Source: Flavimaribacter sediminis (GTDB taxonomy: Bacteria > Pseudomonadota > Alphaproteobacteria > Rhizobiales > Rhizobiaceae). From it: 64,000 nt of DNA. Position numbers and translations under genes: made by a program. Below the pieces are notes generated by a model. It had not been told where the DNA came from. It worked only from the letters and a program-made list of their open reading frames with translations, and ran no database searches. The stretch spans positions 1 to 64,000 of the forward strand of contig NZ_JAICBX010000002.1 of NCBI RefSeq assembly GCF_019492055.1. The letters are read 5' to 3'. Positions 40,300 to 49,764 of this stretch are shown in pieces (positions within the stretch are counted from its first letter, which is position 1; the number at the start of each line of letters is the position of its first letter).

Positions 40300-41925
40300 T
40301 CACGCTGTATGCCGCAAGCCCGGCGCCGGATCCGCCTTGCGCCATTCGCGTACGACTTCCTTGACCACGCCGATGCGGGACGCCGCGACCGAGAGCTTGC
40401 GCAATCCGGTCTGCAGAAGCAAGGGGACAAGGCGGGTGTCGCTGGCCGCGTCGCCGCACAGGCTCACCTCCCGATCCTGCGCACGCGCAGCGTCAACGAT
40501 ATTCTCGATGAGCCCAAGAACGGACGGGTCCGCCGGGTCCGCCAGTTCGGACAGATCCGCATTGTCGCGCGACACCGCCAGCACATACTGGGTCAGGTCA
40601 TTGGATCCGATGGAGAAAAATGCAGCTCTTGAAAAACGCGCCGGCTGGACAGCGACAGAAGGGACTTCCACCATGATGCCGATGTCCGGCATGGCGTGAT
40701 CGACGCCATCCGCCTCGAGCAGACTGGCTTCTTCTTCAAAAAGCGCCATGGCGCGGTCGATCTCGTCCGGAACGGACACCATCGGCAACATCACCTTGAG
40801 CTTGCCAAAGCAAGCCGCACGAAGAAGCGCCCTTATCTGCTGGCGAAAAACCGCTGGTCGCCGCAACGACAGGCGAATTCCGCGCATGCCGAGAAACGAA
40901 TTGTCCTCTACAATGCTATAGCCTTCAATCGGCTTGTCGCCGCCAATATCGGCGGTGCGAATGATGACCGGTTTGCCGGCGGCCCATTCCAGCACCTTGC
41001 GATAGGCCATGTATTGTACGTCTTCGTCCGGTAGACCGTGCACGCCGCCGAACAGGAATTCGGTCCGCATCAAGCCGACGCCATCGACCGTGGCGACATC
41101 GATCGCGTCGACCTCGGATGGATCGGCGATGTTGACGAAGACCTCGACCCTTTCGCCGTCTGCGGTAAATGCAGGCTGGGTCGCATTGCGATCCGCGTCG
41201 CGCATGGTCTTGAGATAGCGCTCATGCGCAGCGTGAAAATCAGCGCGCTCACCGGCGTCCGGTTCGGCGATCAGCATGGCCTGCTCTGCATCAAGGAGTG
41301 CGCTGGCGCCATCTTCCAGACCCACGGCTCCAATGCCGATGATTGCCGGAACGCCGGCGGCCCGCGCAAGCATCGACACATGGCTTGTCGCGCTGCCCCT
41401 TCGCAGCGCAATGCCGCCTTCCCGCCAGTCATGCGACAGAAAGGCCGAGGGCGTCAGGTCATCGCCGACATAGATCGATCCTGCCGGGATAACGGCATCG
41501 CCCGCGCCGGTGAGCGCTCCCAGGACCCGGTCGCGTATATCTGTAAGGTCGGCCGAGCGCGCTCTGAAATACTCATCGTCGGAAGCGAGATAGCCGGCGA
41601 TTTCCTCGTCCAGTGCGTCACGCCAGGCAATGTCGGCCTGGACGCCCTCCCCGATCTTTCCGCTGGCCACTTCGAAAAATGTGTCGTCGGCGAGCATGGC
41701 CAGCTGGAACTCCAGGATGTCGGCGGCGTCGCCGGCCGCGCTGTCGACCAGCGCCTGCAACCCGCTGATCGCCACAGCGATCGCCGTTTGCAGGGCCTCG
41801 GTTTCGCCCTCCGCGGATGAAGCAGGAACATAGTCGCTGTCGTGAGTATCCCGCGCCAGATGGATGCGCCCTTCGGCGTATCCGGGGCTGGCCGGGCGAC
41901 CCTTGACCCTAGCCGAGGCTGGCAT
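40300..41925 (-). CDS. ptsI: PEP-protein phosphotransferase (enzyme I) dedicated to DHA kinase
   Basis: A 541-residue enzyme I, slightly shorter than E. coli EI (575). The phospho-histidine is His182 (RRGSATSHVSMLARAAG). The PEP site is visible in GVGLMRTEFLFG, IRTADIGGDKP, and FFSIGSNDLTQYVLAVSRDN, and the catalytic cysteine in REVSLCGDAA. It passes phosphate from PEP to the adjacent HPr. Its gene overlaps the HPr gene by 17 bases. It is distinct from the PTSNtr enzyme I (PtsP), which has an N-terminal GAF domain absent here. Confidence 0.94.
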   Translation of the reverse strand: MPASARVKGRPASPGYAEGRIHLARDTHDSDYVPASSAEGETEALQTAIAVAISGLQALVDSAAGDAADILEFQLAMLADDTFFEVASGKIGEGVQADIAWRDALDEEIAGYLASDDEYFRARSADLTDIRDRVLGALTGAGDAVIPAGSIYVGDDLTPSAFLSHDWREGGIALRRGSATSHVSMLARAAGVPAIIGIGAVGLEDGASALLDAEQAMLIAEPDAGERADFHAAHERYLKTMRDADRNATQPAFTADGERVEVFVNIADPSEVDAIDVATVDGVGLMRTEFLFGGVHGLPDEDVQYMAYRKVLEWAAGKPVIIRTADIGGDKPIEGYSIVEDNSFLGMRGIRLSLRRPAVFRQQIRALLRAACFGKLKVMLPMVSVPDEIDRAMALFEEEASLLEADGVDHAMPDIGIMVEVPSVAVQPARFSRAAFFSIGSNDLTQYVLAVSRDNADLSELADPADPSVLGLIENIVDAARAQDREVSLCGDAASDTRLVPLLLQTGLRKLSVAASRIGVVKEVVREWRKADPAPGLRHTA

Positions 41926-42211
41926 CGCTGTGCGCCTCGTCGAAATCCCGTTCGACGAGGCCTTTCAATGCCGCCAGAGCGTCCAGGCTTGCTTCGCCGT
42001 TCGCCCGCATCAACAGGCGCGTTCCCTCCGGCGCGCGCGCCGCCATCACCTTTACGATGCTCTTGGCGTCGATCCAGGGACCGTCCGGGCTTGTGGCTAT
42101 CTCAATAACGCAGGGGAAAGTCTTGGCAAGCTTGGTGAACTTGACCGAAGGCCGTGCGTGCAGCCCGACCTTGTGGGTAATGATGACTTCCTCTGTGGCT
42201 TCGCCGTTCAA
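41909..42211 (-). CDS. ptsH: HPr-family phosphocarrier protein
   Basis: A 100-residue HPr with the phosphorylated His18 in ITHKVGLHARPSVKFTKLAK and the regulatory-site region DAKSIVKVMA. It carries phosphate from the adjacent enzyme I to DhaM. A separate short HPr is notable, since in E. coli HPr and an EI fragment are fused to DhaM. Confidence 0.92.
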   Translation of the reverse strand: MNGEATEEVIITHKVGLHARPSVKFTKLAKTFPCVIEIATSPDGPWIDAKSIVKVMAARAPEGTRLLMRANGEASLDALAALKGLVERDFDEAHSDASLG

Positions 42212-42232
42212 CTCAGGCTTCCTTCTTCACGT

Positions 42233-42619
42233 TCACAGGGGCGACAATTCTTCAGCCGTCGCGACCACTGTTGCGAGCGATGAACCGCCCGCGGCTTCCG
42301 TCGCCGCCATCACCGCGCCTTCGACGATCGGAGCATTGCATATCCTGATCCTGGCCGAGCGCGGTTCGCCGATGACCTCCATGGCCATTTCGGAGTTGGA
42401 TTCGGCGCCGCCCAGATCCACGAGGACGGCGACGCCGGCGTCCGACCAGACTGATTCCATGGCGTCGATGATGGCCTGTACGCTGGTGCCGAGCCCGCCA
42501 TCGGGATCGCCGCCGCACCATGCGAGCCGCACCTCTTCGCCGACCATCTGGCGCACCATCTGGGCGGTGCCTTCAGCCACCAGGGGTGAGTGGGAAACAA
42601 TGACAATACCGACATTCAT
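42233..42619 (-). CDS. dhaM: DhaM, EIIA-Man-type phosphocarrier for DHA kinase
   Basis: The ATG at 42619 overlaps the dhaL stop and gives 128 residues, the size of a single EIIA-Man-like domain. The active histidine is His10 (GIVIVSHSPLVAEG), and GVAVLVDLGGAESNSEMAME is the characteristic DhaM segment. It lacks the HPr and EI domains of the E. coli protein, which are supplied by the two following genes. Confidence 0.93.
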   Translation of the reverse strand: MNVGIVIVSHSPLVAEGTAQMVRQMVGEEVRLAWCGGDPDGGLGTSVQAIIDAMESVWSDAGVAVLVDLGGAESNSEMAMEVIGEPRSARIRICNAPIVEGAVMAATEAAGGSSLATVVATAEELSPL

Positions 42620-43248
42620 GCCGCATGTTCCTTTGCGCTTATCCATGCGGCGATCGTGTTGACCAGCAGACTGCAGGAACAGGATCCCGGGTCCATGTGA
42701 CCAATTGACCTTTCGCCCAGAAAAGAGGCCCGACCGCGTTTGGCTTCCATCGGGACGGTCGCCTCGGCGGCCTCTGCCGCGACCGCCGCAACTTCCCCGA
42801 CGCTCTTTCCCGCGGCGAGCGCATCACTCACCGGATAGAGCACATCGAGCATCGTTTTCTGGCCGGCCGAGGACTTGCCGCGAGCTGCAACCGCGTCGAC
42901 AGCCTTTGCGAAGGCGTCAGCGAACGCGCCGCATTCGAAATCCTCCGGGAGCGATTTGCCAAGCGTCATGAACAGCGTCCCGAACAGCGGCCCCGAAGCT
43001 CCGCCAACCGACATGACCAGCTTCATGCCTGCGGCGCTCAAGGCCTGAGGCGTCGGTTTATCGCAAATGGCGTCGGCGTCCGCCGCGATCGCATCAAAGC
43101 CGCGTTTCATGTTGATGCCGTGATCGCCGTCGCCGATCGCCTGGTCGAGCGCAGTCAGACGCTCGGCGTTTTCCGCGATCGCCGCCTGCATGGCGCCAAT
43201 CAGTGCCTTCATGTCCTCACTCGTCAGTCGCGTCATCGTCTTGCTCAT
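42616..43248 (-). CDS. dhaL: dihydroxyacetone kinase subunit DhaL
   Basis: From the ATG at 43248 the protein has 210 residues; the frame upstream overlaps the ATPase gene. The ADP-Mg site is LDQAIGDGDHGINMKRG, and the nucleotide-binding GGASGPLFGTLFM and MDPGSCSCSLLV segments complete the DhaL fold. ADP remains bound as cofactor and is rephosphorylated by DhaM. It begins the kinase half of the operon, 16 bp after the ABC ATPase gene. Confidence 0.94.
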   Translation of the reverse strand: MSKTMTRLTSEDMKALIGAMQAAIAENAERLTALDQAIGDGDHGINMKRGFDAIAADADAICDKPTPQALSAAGMKLVMSVGGASGPLFGTLFMTLGKSLPEDFECGAFADAFAKAVDAVAARGKSSAGQKTMLDVLYPVSDALAAGKSVGEVAAVAAEAAEATVPMEAKRGRASFLGERSIGHMDPGSCSCSLLVNTIAAWISAKEHAA

Positions 43249-43264
43249 GTCCAAGCTCTTTCGG

Positions 43265-44270
<1,006 letters not shown>

Positions 44271-44278
<8 letters not shown>

Positions 44279-45365
44279 GGGCGGCTCCCGCTGCTCTTCT
44301 GCGCACAGCCCGTCCCGTATCCTTGACAAACACCGACAGACGCTCGCTGTCGAGTTCAAGACCGACATTCTGCCCATGTGAAAAGGCGAGATCGGCCGGC
44401 ACACGCGCCTTGACGATGCCATCCACCATGGCGATCGACACGATCTGGTTGGTGCCCAGATATTCCGTCTCGTAGACAGAGCCGCGCAGGCCGCCTTCAT
44501 CGCGAAGCCGGATATGCTCAGGCCGCACCCCAATCGCCATTTCGCCGGGCGCCACGTCCTCGGCAAGCTCCGGCAGGCGGATATTGACGTGATCGATGGC
44601 GATTTCGTTGCCGCCCTTCTTGAGCCCGCCATTGAAGCCGATGAAATTCATCGGCGGCGAGCCGATGAAGTCCGCCACATACATCGACGCGGGACGATCG
44701 TAGATTTCCTGGGGCGGACCAAACTGCTCGATAACGCCGTGGTTCATGACCGCGATCTTGTCGGCCATGGCCATCGCCTCGAGCTGGTCGTGCGTGACAT
44801 AGATCGTGGTGGCGCTGATGCGATTGTGGAGTTCCCGCAACTCCCGGATCATGACGCTGCGGAATTCCGCGTCGAGGGTGCCCAGCGGCTCGTCCATCAG
44901 GAAGCATTTCGGCCGTCGAACGATGGCGCGGCCAAGCGCGACACGCTGCCTGTCGCCGCCGGCAAGTCCGGAGACCGGACGATCCAGAATGTGATCGATG
45001 CGCAGGAGCTTCGCCGTTTCTTCGACCCGGCTCCGTATCTCGGCGCGACCCATGCCCTGGGACTTCAGCGGAAATCCGATATTCTTGCGCACATTCATAT
45101 GCGGATAGAGCGCGAACAGCTGGAACACGAATGCGATGTCGCGTTCGCGCGCCCGATTGAAGGTCACGTCCTCGCCATCAAGCAGGATCTTGCCGTCCGT
45201 CGGCAGTTCGAGACCCGCGATCATGCGCAAGGTTGTTGTCTTGCCGCACCCGGAGGGGCCGAGCAGCGCCAGGAATTCGCCATCCTCGACGACGAAACTC
45301 GACGCCTGGACGGCGACGAAATCACCGAAGACCTTGCGAACGTTTTCAACGCGTATCTCCGACAT
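44271..45365 (-). CDS. carbohydrate ABC transporter ATP-binding protein 1
   Basis: The ATG at 45365 lies 2 bp after the small membrane protein gene and gives 364 residues. It has Walker A GPSGCGKTTT, a signature that departs from consensus (VSGLAGGDRQRVALGRAI, with LAGGD instead of LSGGQ), Walker B CFLMDEPLGTLD and a TOBE-type C-terminus (IGVRPEHIRL). Its partner gene keeps LSGGE, so the two composite ATP sites may differ. Confidence 0.93.
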
Positions 45366-45367
45366 GA

Positions 45368-45577
45368 CTACTCCGGAAACTTCGAGACGATGATGAACAT
45401 GACGGTTCCCGTCAGCAGCGTGACAAAGGAATAGGTGTAGAGGATTTCGGCGAAGGGCTGGAACATCATGAGGAAGCCCAGACCGATGAGGATCATCGCC
45501 AGCATTTCCATCGGCCCCCGCCTCAGGAAGCCTGGCCAGGCGCTCCGTGTCCCTTTGCCATTTCTCTCCACGCTCAT
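45368..45577 (-). CDS. 69-residue membrane protein of the ABC transporter operon
   Basis: The ATG at 45577 overlaps the permease stop by 4 bases and the stop lies 2 bp before the ATPase gene, so it is embedded in the operon. After a basic start (SVERNGKGTRSAWPGFLRRG) come two hydrophobic segments, MLAMILIGLGFLMMFQPFA and YSFVTLLTGTVMFIIV. Similar small proteins occur in other rhizobial polyol ABC operons. The function is unknown; an accessory subunit of the permease complex is likely. Confidence 0.75.
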   Translation of the reverse strand: MSVERNGKGTRSAWPGFLRRGPMEMLAMILIGLGFLMMFQPFAEILYTYSFVTLLTGTVMFIIVSKFPE

Positions 45578-46521
45578 TTTCTGACCGCTCCGAATGTGAT
45601 CCCGCGCAGCAACTGCTTGCGCAGCAGGATGGTGAAAACGAGGATCGGCACCAGGAAGATCGTGGTTCCGGCGGCGACCGCCGGCCAGTCCTGGCCGCCT
45701 TCGCCAATGATGGTTGGAATGAAGGGCGGCGCCGTCTGGGCTTCGCCTGACGTCAGGAGAACGGCGAATGCGTATTCGTTCCACGCGAAGATCAGGCAGA
45801 AGATCGCGGTGGCCGCAATGCCTGTGGTCGCCTGCGGCAGCACCACCTTGAAGAAGGCCTGCATGCGGCTGTAGCCGTCGATCATCGCGGCTTCTTCATA
45901 TTCGCGGGGAATTTCGTCGATGAACCCTTTCAGCAGCCACACCGCAAGCGACACGTTGACGGCGGTGTAAAGCAGGATCATGCCCATCGCCGTGTCGGAC
46001 AGGCCGAGTTCGCGATACATGAGATAGATCGGGATCGCGACCGCGATCGGCGGCATCATGCGCGTTGACAATATGAAGAACAGAAGGTCGTCGGCAAGCG
46101 GCACCCGGAAGCGCGAGAACCCGTAGGCCGCAAGCGTTCCGAGAAAGACCGCAAGCACGGTCGACCCGAAACCGATGATCAGAGAGTTCATGAATCGCGG
46201 CCAGTAATTGCTCTCGCCGACGATCACCATGTTCCGCTTGCGGGTGATCTCGTCGCAGATACCCCGGGGCGGTCCGAGGCTCTCGATATATTCGTCCGTC
46301 TGCCGGCTGCGCGTCGTGAAGAGATTGCAATATCCCTCCGCCGTCGGCTCGAAGATCACCTTCGGCGGATAGCTGATGGAATCGGGCGGCGACTTGAGAC
46401 TGGTCAAGAGAATCCAGGCCAGCGGGATCATCGTCACCAGCGCATAGATGATGACGACGGCTCCGGCGATCGATTTCGAAAGCCTGCCAGGCGCGACGAC
46501 GGAATGTGCTGTCGTGCTCAT
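45574..46521 (-). CDS. carbohydrate ABC transporter permease 2 (MalG-like)
   Basis: A 315-residue CUT1 permease with six membrane segments and the EAA coupling loop (EIPREYEEAAMIDGYSRMQA) followed by FFKVVLPQATTGIAATAIF. There is an extended periplasmic loop between the first and second helices (about residues 55-105) with a cysteine pair, longer than in typical MalG. It overlaps its partner by 4 bases. Confidence 0.94.
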   Translation of the reverse strand: MSTTAHSVVAPGRLSKSIAGAVVIIYALVTMIPLAWILLTSLKSPPDSISYPPKVIFEPTAEGYCNLFTTRSRQTDEYIESLGPPRGICDEITRKRNMVIVGESNYWPRFMNSLIIGFGSTVLAVFLGTLAAYGFSRFRVPLADDLLFFILSTRMMPPIAVAIPIYLMYRELGLSDTAMGMILLYTAVNVSLAVWLLKGFIDEIPREYEEAAMIDGYSRMQAFFKVVLPQATTGIAATAIFCLIFAWNEYAFAVLLTSGEAQTAPPFIPTIIGEGGQDWPAVAAGTTIFLVPILVFTILLRKQLLRGITFGAVRK

Positions 46522-47486
46522 CTTTGCTTCACCCTGTTCAGCGCCTTGACGTAGATGTTGGCGAGACCGAAGACCGCGACGAACAGGATAATGGCGAAGG
46601 CCGAGGCCCTGCCTGTCCGCCAGCTTTCGAACGCCTCGCGCTTCAGCGTGATGGAGGCCAGCTCCGTCGTCGATCCGGGTCCGCCGCCGGTAAGCAGCAC
46701 CACCATGTCGAACATCTTGAAGTTCTCGATTCCGCGGAAGAGAACAGCCAGCATGATGAAGGGCAGCGCCATAGGAATGGTAATCGACCAGAACTGCCGC
46801 CAGGGTGACGCGCGATCCACCTCGGCCGCTTCATAGATATAGTCCGGAATCGACCGCAGCCCGGCCAGACAGATCAGCATCACGTAGGGCGTCCACATCC
46901 AGGTGTCCACGATGATGATCGCCCAGGGCGCCAGCGTCACATCGCCAAGCATCTGAAAGGAGGACGGCTCAACGCCAGTGAAGAACGAGACGATGTAATT
47001 GAAAAGCCCTATCTGCGGTTGATAGAGAAAGCGCCAGAAATTGCCGACCACGGCCGGCGACAGCATCATCGGAATGAGGATGACCGTCGTCCAGAAGGCG
47101 TGGCCGCGAAACTTGCGGTCGATCAGATAGGCCAGCGTAAAACCGATCAGCGTCTGCAGCACGATCGTCCAGAACACGAAATGCGCGGTCGCCTGCATGG
47201 CGAGCCAGGTGTCGCCGTCGGTCAAAACGCGTTCGAAATTGCGCAGGCCCACGCCTTTGACTTCGGCGTTGGGACGGTTCGCCCGGTAGTTTGTAAAAGA
47301 GAGATAGATCGCCCAGCAGAGCGGAAAAATATTGATGGCCAGCAGCAATATGATTGTCGGCGAGATGAATATCCAGGCGATCGCCCGGTCGGAAAGGCCC
47401 CGGAGCCGCCGCGCTACAGCAGGCGGCGTCGACCGCGCTGCAGCGTCGGCTGTTCCTTCCAGAGTTGTCGAGAAACGTTCGTTCAC
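46518..47486 (-). CDS. carbohydrate ABC transporter permease 1 (MalF-like)
   Basis: A 322-residue CUT1 permease with six membrane segments: IFISPTIILLLAINIFPLCW in helix 1, the MLSPAVVGNFWRFLYQPQIG loop, and the EAA coupling motif YIYEAAEVDRASPWRQFWSI followed by TIPMALPFIMLAVLFR. It follows the binding-protein gene after 85 bp. Confidence 0.94.
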   Translation of the reverse strand: MNERFSTTLEGTADAAARSTPPAVARRLRGLSDRAIAWIFISPTIILLLAINIFPLCWAIYLSFTNYRANRPNAEVKGVGLRNFERVLTDGDTWLAMQATAHFVFWTIVLQTLIGFTLAYLIDRKFRGHAFWTTVILIPMMLSPAVVGNFWRFLYQPQIGLFNYIVSFFTGVEPSSFQMLGDVTLAPWAIIIVDTWMWTPYVMLICLAGLRSIPDYIYEAAEVDRASPWRQFWSITIPMALPFIMLAVLFRGIENFKMFDMVVLLTGGGPGSTTELASITLKREAFESWRTGRASAFAIILFVAVFGLANIYVKALNRVKQR

Positions 47487-47571
47487 GATGTGATCGCCTG
47501 AAAAATACTACGGATTGCAGATACGAAACGCCGCCCCGGCGCGAACGCCGGGACGGCCGGGAGGCGCGCGG

Positions 47572-48903
47572 TCAATTGTTGATCTTGCCGTCGTCTTCGA
47601 AGGTCTCGGTCCAGTCCTCGATCAGCTGATCGAGCGCTTCCTTGGCCGTTCCCTTGTCGGCGACGACATAGTCGTGCAGACGCTTCTGCATATCCTGCAG
47701 CAGGATGGCGTAGGACGGCTCCTGCCAGAAGTCCTGCACCTGGTTCATCGCGACCAGGAAGTCGGCCGCGAAAGGCTGCGAGTCCTTGAATGACGGATCG
47801 TTCAGCACGTCGTTGTGAACCGAGTATCCACCGAGGTCCCACCACTTTTTCTGAACGTCAGGCTGCGAGAACCATTTGATATAGGCGAGAGCGCCGTCCA
47901 TGTTGTCGGTATTGGCGACCACCGAAATGCCCTGACCGCCGAGCGTCGAGGCTGCGATGTTCTGTTTCGGATTCACGAAGAAGCCGATCTTGTCGCCGCC
48001 AACGTTCTCGTCCTTTGCAAGGCCGGGGAAAAAGGCGAACCAGTTCATCGCCATCGCCACCTGACCGGATTTGAAGGCGTCGAGCCCTTCGGTCATGTAG
48101 CTGTCGGTGTAGCCCGGAGGCGTACAGCACTTGTACAGCTCCTTGTAGGCTTCAAGGCCGGCGACGGCTTCAGGAGAATTGACGGCTCCTTCCATGTCGT
48201 AGCTGCCGGGCGTGTTTTCATATTTGAAGCCGTATGGGTACATCGCAGACGTTGCGCCCATCGTTATGCCTTCGGATGCGCGCTCGGTGAAGATTGCCGC
48301 TCCATACACGGTCTTGCCGTCGATCTCGCGGCCCTGGAAGAATTCGCCGACTTCCTTCATTTCGTCCCAGGTCTGGGGCGGCGCGAGGTCACGGCCGTAT
48401 TTTTCCTTGAACTCGGCCTGCAGTTCGGGACGCGAGAACCAGTCCTTGCGGTAGAACCAGCCATTGGCGTCTCCCATGGCCGGCAGCGCCCAGTAGTTCG
48501 GCGTGCCCTTCGGCCAGGTGGAATAAGCGTTCACGGCCGCGGCCGCAAAGTCGTCCATGGAGATGTTTTCAGCTTCAAAGAAATCGTTCAGTTTGACGTA
48601 GTATCCGTTTTCGGCGGAACCACCGATCCACTGCGAGTCTCCGATAAGAAGATCGCAGAGTTTACCGCCGGCGTTGAGTTCGTTGAGAATGCGATCAGCG
48701 AAATTCGGCCACGGCACGAATTCGAAGCTCATTTCCGTTCCGGTCTGCGCCTCGAAGTCCTTGGACAGTTCGACCAGCGCATTCGCCGGGTCCCACGCGG
48801 CCCAGCAAAGCGTCAGTTCGTCGGCCTTCGCCGATACGCTCGCTGCCGCTGTCAGCGAAAGCGCGGTCGTCATTCCCAATGTGAGTTTGAGTGCTCTACT
48901 CAT
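47572..48903 (-). CDS. carbohydrate ABC transporter substrate-binding protein
   Basis: The ATG at 48903 follows GGGAGGAGCATC and starts a signal peptide (cleavage near VSAKA-DEL); the 443-residue product is a family 1 extracellular solute-binding protein. Typical segments are LVELSKDFEAQTGTEM, AMGDANGWFYRKDWFSR, and ALAYIKWFSQPDVQKKWWDL. Tryptophan-rich loops suggest stacking against a sugar or polyol. Four cysteines could form disulfides (for instance the CC pair in LYKCCTPPG). It begins the 14-gene operon; the ligand should be converted to a substrate of the DHA-type kinase. Confidence 0.93.
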   Translation of the reverse strand: MSRALKLTLGMTTALSLTAAASVSAKADELTLCWAAWDPANALVELSKDFEAQTGTEMSFEFVPWPNFADRILNELNAGGKLCDLLIGDSQWIGGSAENGYYVKLNDFFEAENISMDDFAAAAVNAYSTWPKGTPNYWALPAMGDANGWFYRKDWFSRPELQAEFKEKYGRDLAPPQTWDEMKEVGEFFQGREIDGKTVYGAAIFTERASEGITMGATSAMYPYGFKYENTPGSYDMEGAVNSPEAVAGLEAYKELYKCCTPPGYTDSYMTEGLDAFKSGQVAMAMNWFAFFPGLAKDENVGGDKIGFFVNPKQNIAASTLGGQGISVVANTDNMDGALAYIKWFSQPDVQKKWWDLGGYSVHNDVLNDPSFKDSQPFAADFLVAMNQVQDFWQEPSYAILLQDMQKRLHDYVVADKGTAKEALDQLIEDWTETFEDDGKINN

Positions 48904-49242
48904 GATGCTCCTCCCGTTTGCAGGTCGGCCTCCTGACCGAACCAATAAAATCCCTCCTGCCCGCAGTGTTCACCCGGCCGTTTTCACAAGTCGAATGTTT
49001 AGCAGTTTGTTTAGCTAAACAGCATTTACTAAACATTGCAACCGGAAATGTCATGGTGTGCAAAACACCTTCTCGAAGTTCCAACATATTGCAATGCAAC
49101 AAACAATTTTTATGAAATTTGAACATCTTGCCGCTTCTGCGCAGAGAACGAACAAGCATCGCCCGCATTCTACTAAACAACGTCTTGAGGAAATTCCGGT
49201 CGACACTAAATCAAAGGCGCTCCGTAAATCGGGAGATCGGCA
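48904..49242. other. 339-bp regulatory region of the 14-gene operon
   Basis: No gene is supported. The region is AT-richer than its surroundings and carries the TGTTTAGC/GCTAAACA half-site cluster at 48996-49035 and one more ACTAAACA at 49172-49179. It also has TTGCAATGCAA near 49093, a short palindrome of unknown meaning. Confidence 0.55.
48996..49035. promoter_or_regulatory. operator cluster upstream of the ABC/DHA-kinase operon
   Basis: TGTTTAGC at 48996-49003, the perfect 14-bp palindrome TGTTTAGCTAAACA at 49008-49021 and ACTAAACA at 49028-49035 form four half-sites within 40 bp, about 95-130 bases before the binding-protein start. This looks like a multi-site operator for a regulator encoded elsewhere or for the small HTH protein of the operon. 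Confidence 0.55.
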
Positions 49243-49764
49243 ATGCGTCTGCGAACCGCAATTCCTTCAGATCGACAGATCCTGGAATACTGGGACACCA
49301 AACCCCACGTCGTGTGGGCCGGCGGCGAAGATGACGCGTTCGACTGGGCTAACGAACTCCCTCGGGATCCGCCGTGGCGCCAGCTTCTGATTGCGGAGGA
49401 AGCCGATCGGCCGATCGGCTTCATGCAGATCATCGATCCGAAGGAGGAGGAGACGCACTACTGGGGCGATGTCGCCCCGAACCTACGCGCGATCGACATC
49501 TGGATTGGCGAGGAAACCGATCTCGGTCGCGGTTACGGAACCGAGATGATGCGTCTCGCACTTGAGCGCTGCTTTTCAGATCCGGACGTGACTGCAGTGC
49601 TGATCGACCCGCTCGCAAGGAATGTCCGGGCGCATGCGTTTTATCAGCGTCTGGGCTTCCGTCCGGTCGGACGGCGCATGTTCGATGAAGACGACTGCCT
49701 CGTGCACCGAATGGAACGTCGCGCCTGGTCAGTTTGCGCCTATCGCGGCCCCGATTGCCTATAG
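49243..49764 (+). CDS. GNAT acetyltransferase, AAC(6')-like
   Basis: A 173-residue acetyltransferase_8-type protein: MRLRTAIPSDRQILEYWDTK at the N-terminus, RAIDIWIGEETDLGRGYGTE carrying the acetyl-CoA loop (GRGYGT), and NVRAHAFYQRLGFRPVGRRM. This layout is shared by aminoglycoside 6'-N-acetyltransferases and by siderophore or rimJ-like enzymes, so resistance is only one possibility. Its last 25 bases overlap the 3' end of the convergent TPR gene. Confidence 0.85.
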   Translation: MRLRTAIPSDRQILEYWDTKPHVVWAGGEDDAFDWANELPRDPPWRQLLIAEEADRPIGFMQIIDPKEEETHYWGDVAPNLRAIDIWIGEETDLGRGYGTEMMRLALERCFSDPDVTAVLIDPLARNVRAHAFYQRLGFRPVGRRMFDEDDCLVHRMERRAWSVCAYRGPDCL

